A stretch of DNA of 64,000 nt, taken from positions 62,001-126,000 of the forward strand of contig CAJTWH010000003.1 of the NCBI GenBank assembly GCA_910579995.1, given 5' to 3'. The DNA comes from an uncultured Muribaculaceae bacterium. GTDB taxonomy: Bacteria; Bacteroidota; Bacteroidia; Bacteroidales; Muribaculaceae. Under the pieces are notes generated by a model, which worked only from the letters and a program-made list of their open reading frames with translations, did not search any database and was not told the origin of the DNA. Made by a program: the position numbers and the translations under genes. Below, piece after piece: positions 8,759-17,696 of the stretch (the first letter of the stretch is position 1; each line of letters opens with the position of its first letter).

Positions 8759-10666
8759 ATGAACAAAACAAGACACAACACCAAGCGCAATCCATGGGCA
8801 TGGATCCCGACTTTATACTTCGCCCAAGGTTTGCCTTACGTTGCAGTGATGACTATATCGGTCATCATGTATAAACGCCTTGGCATATCAAACACCGACA
8901 TAGCTCTCTATACCGGATGGCTATACCTGCCTTGGGTAATCAAGCCATTCTGGAGCCCCTTTGTTGATATTATCAAGACAAAGCGATGGTGGACACTTAC
9001 AATGCAGTGGATCATCGCCTTTGCCCTTGCCGGAATAGCGTTTACCATCCCGACGCCATTTTTCTTCCAGCTCACGCTTGCAATATTCTGGCTTGTCGGT
9101 TTCACTTCGGCGACACACGACATCGCCGCCGACGGCTTCTATATGCTCGCTCTTACCGAGCATGAGCAGTCGCTCTATGTCGGTATCCGCTCTACTTTCT
9201 ACCGCGTGGCCACTGTGGCCGGACAAGGTCTTCTCGTGATTGTAGCCGGTCTGATTGAGACAAATACCGGTCTTGCCCCGGTGCAGGTCAATGTCAATGC
9301 CGACCCGGCTGTTGAATGGCGTCCGTGCGACCTCGAATGGACAGACGTCGCCGAGGCCGACCTCGACGGAGAATTACAATTCATCACTCCGCGTAATTTC
9401 TCTGTGGCCACTACAGCCCCCTCTCAAGTGACTGTTGACGTAAACGGCGAGTCGGTGGCCATGCCTTTCAAGACCTACGCAGCCCTCATGCGCGACTCGG
9501 TGAAACATCTCAACGAGCGCAACGGATTTGTAGCTGCCGAGATACCGGCCGACAACAAAGGCGCGGCAAATGTTGCCGAACAATCAGGCCCGGGAGCGTT
9601 CACCACTTGGGTGAAGGAGACTTTCGGCGAACAGCGCGAGCCCTACACACTCAAAGATAACAACATCGCCATCATCGGTTTACGCCTCAACAAGAAGCCG
9701 GCTCCGGGCGAAGAGATTATCCTCAATGTCACACACAAGAGCGGTGACCAGAGCATAAAACTTGAGCAGGCTGCCTTGTCTACCCGCTTTGTATTCAACG
9801 AAAGCAACTGGGACAAAACGGCGTGGCTCTACTACGAGATTGACAATAAGTTGACAGCACCCACTCAGGCCACTTTCGAGGGCGCGTCGGGCAACATTCC
9901 GTTTGCATGGCTCGTCGTATTCGCTGTACTGTCGGCATTTTTCTTCCTTGTAGCCTTCTATCACAGCTGGGCTCTCCCCCGCCCCGCCGATGACGGCCAC
10001 AACAATTCGGCCATGACAGCCTCCGATATAATACGCGAGTTCTTCGAAACCTTCAAGTCGTTCTTCCGCAAGCCTCAGGTGTGGGTGGCTATAGCCTTCA
10101 TGCTGCTCTACCGTCTGCCAGAAGCTCAGCTTGTCAAACTCATCAACCCCTTCCTTCTCGACCCCATCGACAAAGGCGGCCTTGGCCTCACTACAGGTCA
10201 GGTAGGCATTGTATACGGTACTGTTGGCATTATCGGCCTCACCCTCGGCGGTATCATCGGCGGTATCGCGGCAGCAAAAGGCGGCCTAAAGAAATGGCTG
10301 TGGCCCATGGCATGGTCAATGTCGCTCACCTGCCTCACATTCGTTTACCTCAGCTATGCCAGCGACCATTCGCTGCTTACCGTAAACATCTGCGTGTTTA
10401 TTGAGCAATTCGGCTACGGCTTCGGCTTTACAGCCTATATGCTTTACCTGATTTATTTCTCTGAAGGCAAGCACAAGACCGCCCACTACGCCATCTGCAC
10501 CGGCTTTATGGCTCTTGGCATGATGCTCCCCGGCATGGCCGCCGGATGGCTGCAGGAAACAATCGGCTACCGCCACTTCTTCATCTGGACTATGATATGC
10601 TGCGCTGCCACAATCGGTGTGTGCGCATTCTTGAAAATCGACCCCAATTTCGGACGTAAAAAATGA
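8759..10666 (+). CDS. AmpG-like MFS muropeptide permease with large loop domain
   Basis: The protein has 635 residues, well above the roughly 490 of E. coli AmpG. The first half carries five hydrophobic segments beginning with WIPTLYFAQGLPYVAV, as in AmpG-type MFS carriers. About 210 hydrophilic residues (168-378) then precede the sixth segment IPFAWLVVFAVLSAF, followed by the second bundle (about 440-635). In AmpG the loop between helices 5 and 6 is periplasmic, so the insert would be too. Import of anhydro-muropeptides or related sugars is inferred from fold and from the NamZ, MurT, MurK and MurQ genes downstream. It overlaps namZ by 4 nt (ATGA). Confidence 0.8.
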   Translation: MNKTRHNTKRNPWAWIPTLYFAQGLPYVAVMTISVIMYKRLGISNTDIALYTGWLYLPWVIKPFWSPFVDIIKTKRWWTLTMQWIIAFALAGIAFTIPTPFFFQLTLAIFWLVGFTSATHDIAADGFYMLALTEHEQSLYVGIRSTFYRVATVAGQGLLVIVAGLIETNTGLAPVQVNVNADPAVEWRPCDLEWTDVAEADLDGELQFITPRNFSVATTAPSQVTVDVNGESVAMPFKTYAALMRDSVKHLNERNGFVAAEIPADNKGAANVAEQSGPGAFTTWVKETFGEQREPYTLKDNNIAIIGLRLNKKPAPGEEIILNVTHKSGDQSIKLEQAALSTRFVFNESNWDKTAWLYYEIDNKLTAPTQATFEGASGNIPFAWLVVFAVLSAFFFLVAFYHSWALPRPADDGHNNSAMTASDIIREFFETFKSFFRKPQVWVAIAFMLLYRLPEAQLVKLINPFLLDPIDKGGLGLTTGQVGIVYGTVGIIGLTLGGIIGGIAAAKGGLKKWLWPMAWSMSLTCLTFVYLSYASDHSLLTVNICVFIEQFGYGFGFTAYMLYLIYFSEGKHKTAHYAICTGFMALGMMLPGMAAGWLQETIGYRHFFIWTMICCAATIGVCAFLKIDPNFGRKK

Positions 10667-11889
10667 AAAAGACAATCACCATATTCTTTGCCGCCGCAGC
10701 AATAGCTGCCGGGGCTCAGGTCAAACCGGGCATTGAAGTGCTCCGCGACAATAATTTCGCAAGCCTGCAAGGCAAACGCGTCGGACTCATCACCAACCCC
10801 ACAGGCGTAGACAATGATCTCGTATCTACCGTAGATATCCTCGCGGCTGCTCCGGGAGTGAAACTCGTGGGACTCTATGCTCCGGAGCACGGCGTCCGCG
10901 GCGATGTCCATGCCGGCGACAAAGTGGAAGGCTCGGTTGACAAGGCTACCGGAGTACCGGTATATTCAGTCTATGGCAAAACACACAAGCCGACAGCTGA
11001 AATGCTCAAAGACGTAGATGTGCTTATCTACGACATACAAGACAACGGTTGCCGCTCATACACCTTTATATCAACGATGGGTAAGGCCATGGAAGCCTGC
11101 GCAGAGCTTGGCAAGAAATTCATGGTTCTCGACCGCCCCAACCCGATAAGCGGCAACAAAATCGAGGGTAACCTCGTGGAAGACTCATGCTATTCTTTCG
11201 TGAGCCAGTTCCCGATCCCCTACGTCTACGGTCTCACTCCCGGCGAGCTCGCCCGCTATCTCAACGATGAGGGCTTGATTGGCAACGGCAAGAAAGTAGA
11301 CCTTGAGGTTGTGCCTATGGAGGGATACAGCCGCGATATGGATTTCCGCGCGACAGGCATGCCTTGGGTACTCCCCTCGCCCCACATGCCCGTACCTGAA
11401 AGCTGCCTCTACTATCCCGCCTCAGGTATTCTTGGAGAGCTCTATCAGATGTCGATAGGTGTAGGTTATACAGAGCCTTTCAAACTCTTCTGTGCCAAAT
11501 GGATTGACGCTGAAGACCTATCTCAGAAGCTCAATGCCCGCAATATTCCCGGCGTGAAATTCCGCCCCATCCACATCAAACCGTTCTACTCAACAGGACA
11601 AGGCGAAAACCTTGAGGGTGTGGAAATGTATGTGACCGACGTAGAAAAAGCGCCCCTGTCACTGATTCAATTTTATGTGATGGAACAGTTGGCGGCAGAC
11701 TACCCTGAAGGACGACTTTTCGACAAAGCCACAAGCGCCCGGCTCAACATGTTCGACAAGGTTGTCGGCAGCAAGAATATCCGTCGCCTCTTCACCAAAA
11801 ATTATAAAGTAGCTGATATCGAAGACTACTGGAATAAGGATAACGAAGCCTTCGCTGCCAAATCAGCAAAATATCACCTCTACAAATAA
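10663..11889 (+). CDS. namZ: NamZ-type exo-beta-N-acetylmuramidase (DUF1343, GH171)
   Basis: The 408-residue protein has a signal peptide (1-18, cut near AGAQ), so it acts in the periplasm or outside. It shows the DUF1343 hallmarks: GLITNPTGVD, YAPEHGVRG with the conserved PEHG, YDIQDNGCRSYTFI, VLDRPNPI and PYVYGLTPGELA. Characterised members (YbbC/NamZ of Bacillus subtilis and a Tannerella forsythia homologue) release terminal MurNAc from peptidoglycan fragments. That fits exactly with the MurNAc uptake and breakdown genes further down this operon. It overlaps the transporter gene by 4 nt, and the next gene follows after 15 nt. Confidence 0.88.
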   Translation: MKKTITIFFAAAAIAAGAQVKPGIEVLRDNNFASLQGKRVGLITNPTGVDNDLVSTVDILAAAPGVKLVGLYAPEHGVRGDVHAGDKVEGSVDKATGVPVYSVYGKTHKPTAEMLKDVDVLIYDIQDNGCRSYTFISTMGKAMEACAELGKKFMVLDRPNPISGNKIEGNLVEDSCYSFVSQFPIPYVYGLTPGELARYLNDEGLIGNGKKVDLEVVPMEGYSRDMDFRATGMPWVLPSPHMPVPESCLYYPASGILGELYQMSIGVGYTEPFKLFCAKWIDAEDLSQKLNARNIPGVKFRPIHIKPFYSTGQGENLEGVEMYVTDVEKAPLSLIQFYVMEQLAADYPEGRLFDKATSARLNMFDKVVGSKNIRRLFTKNYKVADIEDYWNKDNEAFAAKSAKYHLYK

Positions 11890-11904
11890 CAGGAGATTTT
11901 CCGG

Positions 11905-14703
11905 ATGGACTTGAAATATAAGGATTTCGTAAAAGAAATCAGTCGTCATATATCGCCCGACCGTATATATACCGACGATCTGCGTCTGCTCTGTTGGGGC
12001 ACCGACGCCGGTTTCTACCGACTGTTGCCCAAAGTTGTGGTGCGGGTTAAAGACGAGGCCGAGGTGACGGCTGTGCTTCGTGCGGCTTCCGACCGTAAAT
12101 TGCCGCTCACCTTCCGCGCGGCAGGCACAAGTCTTTCCGGACAGGCTATATCAGATTCTATCCTCGTAGTTGCCGGAAAAGAATGGGAAGGATATCGCAT
12201 AATCGATGAAAAGGCAACAGCTATCGCCCTGCAGCCTGGTATTATCGGTGCGCGCGTAGGAGAGATTCTCAAACCCTATCACCGTGTTTTCACCCCCGAC
12301 CCGGCCTCGAAAAAATCGGCTATGGTCGGTGGAATCGTCGCCAACAATGCCTCGGGCATGAAATGCGGCACACACGCCAACAGCGACCGTACCCTACGGT
12401 CTATCCGAATTATCCTTGCCGATGGCACAGTGCTTGATACAAGCAGCGAAGACTCGCGCACAGATTTCAAGAGAAGCCACCCTACTCTCATCGCCGAAAT
12501 CGAAAGCATTCGCGACGCCATAGCCTCAGACCCGGAGCTTAAGGAACTCATACGCCATAAATATGAGATAAAGAATGTAACCGGTCTGAACATACTGCCC
12601 TTCATTCTTTTCGACGACCCCTTCGATATCATCACCCACTGCATGGTAGGCAGCGAGGGAACGCTTGCCTTTATCAGCGAGGTGACAATGAACACCGCTG
12701 CCGAAAAACCGTTCACCGCTTCTGCAATGGTCTACTTCAGCGACATGACCGAGGCTTGTCATGCCGTTGTCGCCATGCGCAAGGAGGCGCCTGTGCAGGC
12801 ATGCGAGCTGCTCGACCGTAAATCGCTCGCCTCTGTCGGCGACACCACAGGCACCGGACTCACAGCCCTTCTGATACAGACTGAGGCCGACAACGAGACC
12901 CGGCTCAACGAACAGATTGAGCAGACAATGGCTATTCTTGAGCGCTACAAACTATTCAAACCCGCCCATTTCTCAACCAACCCGAAAGAAGTGGCTGCAT
13001 GGTGGCTTATGCGCTCAGGTGTATTTCCAGCCGTTGGTGGCACGCGCCCCTTAGGCACGACCGCTCTTATCGAGGATGTCGCTTTCCATATCGACAATCT
13101 CCCTGAGGCAACCGTCGCCTTGGCCAAGATGATTGAAGACTGCGGCTATGAAGACGCTTGTATCTACGGCCACGCCCTTGAGGGTAACTATCATTTCGTG
13201 CTTGCCCAAAAATTTGACACCCAAGCCGACATCGACAAATACCGCAACCTCATGCTTCAGATAGAGCAACTCGTTGTTGGTAAATTCGATGGTTCACTCA
13301 AAGCCGAGCACGGTACGGGGCGCAATATGGCTCCGTTTGTCGCGGCTGAATGGGGTGATAAAGCATGGAGCATGATGAAACGCCTCAAAGCTGCATTCGA
13401 TCCGGAAGGGCTGCTCAATCCCGGCGTTATATTTAACGACGACCCCGAGTGCTTCATTCATAATCTTAAGCCCCTGCCGCTCACCGACCCGCATGTTGAC
13501 CGCTGCATTGAATGTGGTTTCTGCGAGGTCAATTGCGTGAGTTGCGGTCTTACCCTCTCTGCCCGTCAGCGCATAATCGCGCAACGCGAGATATCACGGC
13601 TTGAATCGACCGGCGAAGATAATGAACGGCTCAACCGTCTGAAAAAACAATTCCGCTACTACGGCAACGAGACATGTGCCGGCGACGGACTATGCAGCAC
13701 ATCATGCCCCATGCACATCAATACCGGCGAGATGATTCATGATATCCGCCAAAAAGAAGTCGGAGGCATGGCTCATGGTATCGGTAACTGGGTAGGCAAG
13801 AATATGCCACTCGTAGAAGGAGGCTTACGCATGACGCTCGGCGCCGCATACGGCGCTCACCGCGTGCTCGGCAACGGCGGAGTGAGGTCTGTAGGAAAAG
13901 CCTTGCATAAAATAGGATTCCCGTTATGGACACCGTCCTTACCCAAGCCATATTATCCCGGACATCTCAAAAAAGTCAAAGCCGCCGGAGCGCCAAGACG
14001 TCTGGTTTATTTCCCCTCGTGTATCAACCGCACGATGGGCGCGAGCGATGAGACCGACAAGGTACAGCCGCTTGCCGATGTATTCGTGCGTCTGTGCAAA
14101 AAAGCCGGCTACGATGTAGTTTTCCCGGCCGACATGGCAGATCTCTGCTGCGGCATGATATGGGAGAGCAAAGGCATGCCCGACATTGCCGACTCAAAGT
14201 TACGCCAGCTCGAAAAAGCCCTCGCAGTAGCTTCTGAGGGTGGAACAATACCTGTCGTTTGCGATCAGAGTCCCTGCCTCCACCGCATGCGAGAGCATAT
14301 CAAGAGCATGCCTCTCTATGAGCCGGCAGAGTTTATCCATGATTTCATGGCACAGTATCTCAACTTCCATAAACACGATACACCGGTGGCCGTGCACATC
14401 ACATGTTCGTCGCGCCGCATGGGCATAGGCGACAAAATTATCAATCTCGCACGCATGTGCAGCAACAATGTGCTTGTGCCCGAGGAAGTAGGCTGCTGCG
14501 GCTTCGCCGGCGACAAAGGTTTCACACATCCCGAACTCAACCAATGGGGCTTGCGTAAGCTCCGACCTCAGATTGAGGCCGCAGGAGTAGTCGCGGGCTA
14601 TTCCAATTCACGCACATGCGAGATAGGCCTGACAACCAACTCCGGAATACCATATAAATCGATTGTATATCTTGTAGACGAATGTACTACAGCCAAACAA
14701 TAG
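11905..14703 (+). CDS. FAD/Fe-S oxidoreductase, probable D-lactate dehydrogenase
   Basis: The order of domains in the 932 residues is as follows. FAD_binding_4 (about 35-210) carries TFRAAGTSLSGQA and GGIVANNASG. The FAD-oxidase C-terminal domain (about 260-510) contains YGHALEGNYHF and KAEHGTGRN. A cysteine-rich cluster site CIECGFCEVNC begins near 534, with a second cysteine group CAGDGLCSTSC near 591. The CCG-type heterodisulfide-reductase-like repeats include FPSCINR (about 705), DLCCGM (about 747) and GCCGFAGDKG (about 863). This is the architecture of Dld-II/GlcD-type D-2-hydroxyacid dehydrogenases feeding electrons to the membrane. MurQ, two genes on, releases D-lactate from MurNAc-6-P, so D-lactate is the likely substrate; D-2-hydroxyglutarate is the main alternative. 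The murT gene starts 2 nt after its stop. Confidence 0.85.
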   Translation: MDLKYKDFVKEISRHISPDRIYTDDLRLLCWGTDAGFYRLLPKVVVRVKDEAEVTAVLRAASDRKLPLTFRAAGTSLSGQAISDSILVVAGKEWEGYRIIDEKATAIALQPGIIGARVGEILKPYHRVFTPDPASKKSAMVGGIVANNASGMKCGTHANSDRTLRSIRIILADGTVLDTSSEDSRTDFKRSHPTLIAEIESIRDAIASDPELKELIRHKYEIKNVTGLNILPFILFDDPFDIITHCMVGSEGTLAFISEVTMNTAAEKPFTASAMVYFSDMTEACHAVVAMRKEAPVQACELLDRKSLASVGDTTGTGLTALLIQTEADNETRLNEQIEQTMAILERYKLFKPAHFSTNPKEVAAWWLMRSGVFPAVGGTRPLGTTALIEDVAFHIDNLPEATVALAKMIEDCGYEDACIYGHALEGNYHFVLAQKFDTQADIDKYRNLMLQIEQLVVGKFDGSLKAEHGTGRNMAPFVAAEWGDKAWSMMKRLKAAFDPEGLLNPGVIFNDDPECFIHNLKPLPLTDPHVDRCIECGFCEVNCVSCGLTLSARQRIIAQREISRLESTGEDNERLNRLKKQFRYYGNETCAGDGLCSTSCPMHINTGEMIHDIRQKEVGGMAHGIGNWVGKNMPLVEGGLRMTLGAAYGAHRVLGNGGVRSVGKALHKIGFPLWTPSLPKPYYPGHLKKVKAAGAPRRLVYFPSCINRTMGASDETDKVQPLADVFVRLCKKAGYDVVFPADMADLCCGMIWESKGMPDIADSKLRQLEKALAVASEGGTIPVVCDQSPCLHRMREHIKSMPLYEPAEFIHDFMAQYLNFHKHDTPVAVHITCSSRRMGIGDKIINLARMCSNNVLVPEEVGCCGFAGDKGFTHPELNQWGLRKLRPQIEAAGVVAGYSNSRTCEIGLTTNSGIPYKSIVYLVDECTTAKQ

Positions 14704-14705
14704 AC

Positions 14706-15884
14706 ATGGACGAATCAAGAACACAAAACAAACGCCTCCTATCGCTCGATATCCTGCGTGGTATTACCATCGCCGGCATGATTCTGGTAAATAATCCGGG
14801 CTCTTGGGGGCATATCTATGCTCCTCTTGAACATGCCTCGTGGAATGGCCTCACGCCTACCGACCTCGTTTTTCCTTTCTTCATGTTCATAATGGGTATC
14901 TCTACCTATTTCTCATTGAGGAAATATCAGTTTCAATTCAGCTGGCAGTCATTTATCAAGATACTGCGCCGCACTGTCGTGATTTTCGCCATAGGTCTTG
15001 GCATTGCATGGTTCGGCATGTTCCTGCGCGGTATACTCAACGACAAGACTTTCCTCGACGCCGTAGCCAATTTCGACCATATAAGGATATTGGGTGTAAT
15101 GCCCCGCCTCGCCCTTTGCTACGGTATCGGCGCGACAATGGCTCTTCTAATACCCCACAAGACCTTGCCTTGGGTTATCGGTGCAATGCTCGTGGCATAC
15201 GCAGTGATTCTCCTGCTCGGCAACGGCTTTGAATTTTCCGACAGGAATGTGATTTCTATCGTCGACCATAGAGTATTGGGCGAAAACCACATGTATGCCG
15301 ACACTATCGACGGTGTCCGTCTTAAATTCGACCCGGAAGGACTGTTGAGCACACTCCCCTCGATTGCCCACATGCTCATAGGCTTTATGTGCGGCTCTCT
15401 GATATTGGGCACAAAGGACAACCGCGAGCGTATCTGCCGTCTGTTCATCGTCGGCACCATACTCACATTCTCCGGTTTCCTGCTCGACTTCGGCTTGCCT
15501 ATCAACAAAAAAATCTGGTCGCCGACATTTGTACTCACCACCTGCGGCCTCGCCTCAAGTTTCCTTGCATTGCTTATCTGGATTATCGATATCAAGGGAC
15601 ACGACAAATGGTGCCGTTTCTTCGAGTCTTTCGGCGTCAACCCGCTCTTCATGTACTGCCTCGGAGCGGTGCTGAGCATAGTCATAGGTGCCGTCAAAAT
15701 ACCGAGCGACCTTGCCGAAAGCGGCATGATAAGCATAAAAGGCTGGTTCTACGAAGGTGTATTCATGCCTCTGTGCTCCGGCGACGCCACTCTTGCCTCT
15801 CTCCTCTTTGCGATAACTTTTGTATTATTCAACTGGTGTATAGGTTATATACTTTACAAGAAGCATATATATATTAAAATATGA
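14706..15884 (+). CDS. murT: MurT-like MurNAc transporter (DUF5009 / acyltransferase-like membrane protein)
   Basis: The start at 14706 (MDESRTQN), 2 nt after the previous stop, is preferred over 14682, which lies inside the upstream gene. The 392-residue protein has roughly ten hydrophobic segments. The N-terminal RLLSLDILRGITIAGMILVN is typical of the heparan-alpha-glucosaminide N-acetyltransferase/DUF5009 group. Tannerella forsythia has a three-gene cluster, transporter-kinase-MurQ, in which a membrane protein of this kind plus the kinase supports MurNAc uptake without a PTS. Gene order here is identical, so transport is inferred from context. The sequence alone would also allow a membrane acyltransferase. 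It overlaps murK by 4 nt. Confidence 0.72.
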   Translation: MDESRTQNKRLLSLDILRGITIAGMILVNNPGSWGHIYAPLEHASWNGLTPTDLVFPFFMFIMGISTYFSLRKYQFQFSWQSFIKILRRTVVIFAIGLGIAWFGMFLRGILNDKTFLDAVANFDHIRILGVMPRLALCYGIGATMALLIPHKTLPWVIGAMLVAYAVILLLGNGFEFSDRNVISIVDHRVLGENHMYADTIDGVRLKFDPEGLLSTLPSIAHMLIGFMCGSLILGTKDNRERICRLFIVGTILTFSGFLLDFGLPINKKIWSPTFVLTTCGLASSFLALLIWIIDIKGHDKWCRFFESFGVNPLFMYCLGAVLSIVIGAVKIPSDLAESGMISIKGWFYEGVFMPLCSGDATLASLLFAITFVLFNWCIGYILYKKHIYIKI

Positions 15885-16726
15885 TACTGATAGCGGATTG
15901 CGGAAGCACCAAAATCGACTGGTGCGTGCTCAACAAGACAATAGTCGAGAAACAAGTGTTCACCCTTGGCATGAATGCCGTCATGCTCACCGAGGAGGAA
16001 ATGCGCAGCCGCTTCAGCAGCGAACTGCTCCCCGAGCTTGGCGATATCGCCGGCCAAATCGATTCGGTTTATTTCTATGGCGCCGGCTGCATATCGCCCG
16101 AAGTATGCGGCAATGTTGCGCGCGCCCTCAAAGCAAACCTCCCGGCCAGCACCACAATAGAGGTTTACAGCGACCTTCTTGCGGCCGCCCGTGCTCTTTG
16201 CGGTCATGAAGCCGGTATTGCATGCATACTCGGCACAGGCTCGAACTCATGTCTCTACGACGGCAAAGGCATAGCCGACAATGTCTCGCCTTTAGGATAT
16301 ATTCTCGGCGACGAGGGGTCGGGCGCAGTATTAGGCAAGCTGTTCGTAGGCGACGTGTTGAAAAAACAGCTCCCCGCCGACATTTCGGCCCGTTTCCTCA
16401 ACGAATATGACCTCGACCTGCTCGGCATTATCCGACGTGTCTACCGCGAGCCGCAGGCCAACCGTTTTCTCGCGTCGCTCACTCCCTTCATGAGCAAAAA
16501 CATCGATGTGCCGCAGATTCATGAGCTTGTACTCAACGCTTTCCGCTCTTTCTTCCGCCGCAACATCAAAAACTACCTCAACTATCAGGAGCATGAGGTG
16601 AATTTCATCGGCTCGATAGCTTTCCACTTCCGCCCTGTACTTGAAGAAGCTGCAAAAGCCGAGGGCTGCCGCATTGGCAAGATTGTGAAAAGCCCGATGG
16701 AAGGTCTGCTTAAATATCATAGTTAA
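15881..16726 (+). CDS. murK: BadF-type sugar kinase, probable MurNAc kinase
   Basis: This 281-residue ASKHA-fold kinase has the phosphate-1 loop DCGSTKIDW (6-14), GTGSNSC (about 117-123) and GDEGSGA (about 142-148). Relatives phosphorylate GlcNAc or other amino sugars. Lying between murT and murQ it should convert imported MurNAc to MurNAc-6-phosphate, the MurQ substrate, as proposed for the Tannerella cluster. Translation is coupled to murT by an ATGA overlap. The spacer to murQ (145 nt) is occupied by dispersed repeat A. Confidence 0.82.
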   Translation: MILIADCGSTKIDWCVLNKTIVEKQVFTLGMNAVMLTEEEMRSRFSSELLPELGDIAGQIDSVYFYGAGCISPEVCGNVARALKANLPASTTIEVYSDLLAAARALCGHEAGIACILGTGSNSCLYDGKGIADNVSPLGYILGDEGSGAVLGKLFVGDVLKKQLPADISARFLNEYDLDLLGIIRRVYREPQANRFLASLTPFMSKNIDVPQIHELVLNAFRSFFRRNIKNYLNYQEHEVNFIGSIAFHFRPVLEEAAKAEGCRIGKIVKSPMEGLLKYHS

Positions 16727-16727
16727 A

Positions 16728-16835
16728 GCGCTTTCAGAGCAGTTTATAAAGTTTAAAAAGTTTAGTTTACAAATGTTTACCTAAACTTATTAAACCTTAT
16801 AAGCTCAAAATAAACAAGTTTCGCCTGCGAAACTT
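16728..16835 (+). repeat. Dispersed repeat A, full copy
   Basis: This 108-nt element fills most of the murK-murQ spacer. It begins with GCGCTTTCAG and ends with the 20-nt palindrome AAGTTTCGCCTGCGAAACTT (16816-16835, 9-bp arms). It aligns along its whole length, with small gaps, to the reverse complement of 52887-52990; a fragment is at 4890-4913. The element is non-coding. Confidence 0.75.
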
Positions 16836-16871
16836 AAACATCATAGTTGCTAAATCAAATCCATATATAAA

Positions 16872-17696
16872 ATGGCCTTTGTAAAAATCAGTGAACAAGC
16901 CTCGCTCTACAATGATCTCGAAAAGAAATCGGTGGGCGAAATCCTCCATGATATCAACAACGAGGATAAAAAGGTGGCCGTAGCCGTAGAGAAAGCTATC
17001 CCGGCTATCGAAAAACTCGTAGAACAGATTGTGCCCCGCATGAAAGGCGGCGGCCGTATTTTCTATATTGGTGCCGGCACATCAGGCCGTCTCGGCGTGC
17101 TTGACGCCTCGGAAATTCCCCCGACATTCGGCATGGATCCTTCGTGGGTAATCGGATTGATTGCCGGTGGCGACACTGCCCTGCGCAACCCGGTGGAAAA
17201 TGCTGAAGACGACACCCTCCAAGGCTGGCACGACCTTGAAAAGTTCAACATCAATGAAAAAGACACCGTGATCGGCATTGCAGCTTCAGGCACGACTCCC
17301 TACGTGATCGGTGCGATAAAAGAGGCCCGCAAGCACGGTATCCTCACCGCCGCCATCACATCAAACCCCGACGCCCCTGTATCTGAAGCCGCTGATATCG
17401 CCATCGAGATGGTGGTAGGGCCGGAATATGTGACAGGCTCATCACGCATGAAGAGCGGCACGGGCCAAAAGATGATATGCAATATGATCACCACTTCGGT
17501 TATGATCAAGATGGGCCGTGTGAAAGGCAACAAGATGGTAAACATGCAGCTATCCAACGCCAAGCTCGTAGACCGCGGCACACGCATGATTGTGGAAGAA
17601 CTCGCCCTGCCCTACGACGAGGCAAAACGCCTGCTGCTCATGCACGGCTCGGTGAAAAAAGCTGTAGACGCTTACCGCGAACATAAGATGTCATGA
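16872..17696 (+). CDS. murQ: N-acetylmuramic acid 6-phosphate etherase
   Basis: The 274-residue protein contains a SIS domain with GAGTSGRLGVLDASEIPPT (about 68-86). The glutamate at about 81 matches the catalytic Glu83 of E. coli MurQ, and a second acidic cluster, NPVENAEDD (about 107-115), covers the Glu114 position. The phosphosugar site GSSRMKSGTGQK is intact. MurQ removes the lactyl ether of MurNAc-6-P in the cytoplasm, giving GlcNAc-6-P and D-lactate. Length and motifs are canonical. The gene is preceded by repeat A and overlaps the SGNH hydrolase gene by 4 nt. Confidence 0.96.
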   Translation: MAFVKISEQASLYNDLEKKSVGEILHDINNEDKKVAVAVEKAIPAIEKLVEQIVPRMKGGGRIFYIGAGTSGRLGVLDASEIPPTFGMDPSWVIGLIAGGDTALRNPVENAEDDTLQGWHDLEKFNINEKDTVIGIAASGTTPYVIGAIKEARKHGILTAAITSNPDAPVSEAADIAIEMVVGPEYVTGSSRMKSGTGQKMICNMITTSVMIKMGRVKGNKMVNMQLSNAKLVDRGTRMIVEELALPYDEAKRLLLMHGSVKKAVDAYREHKMS

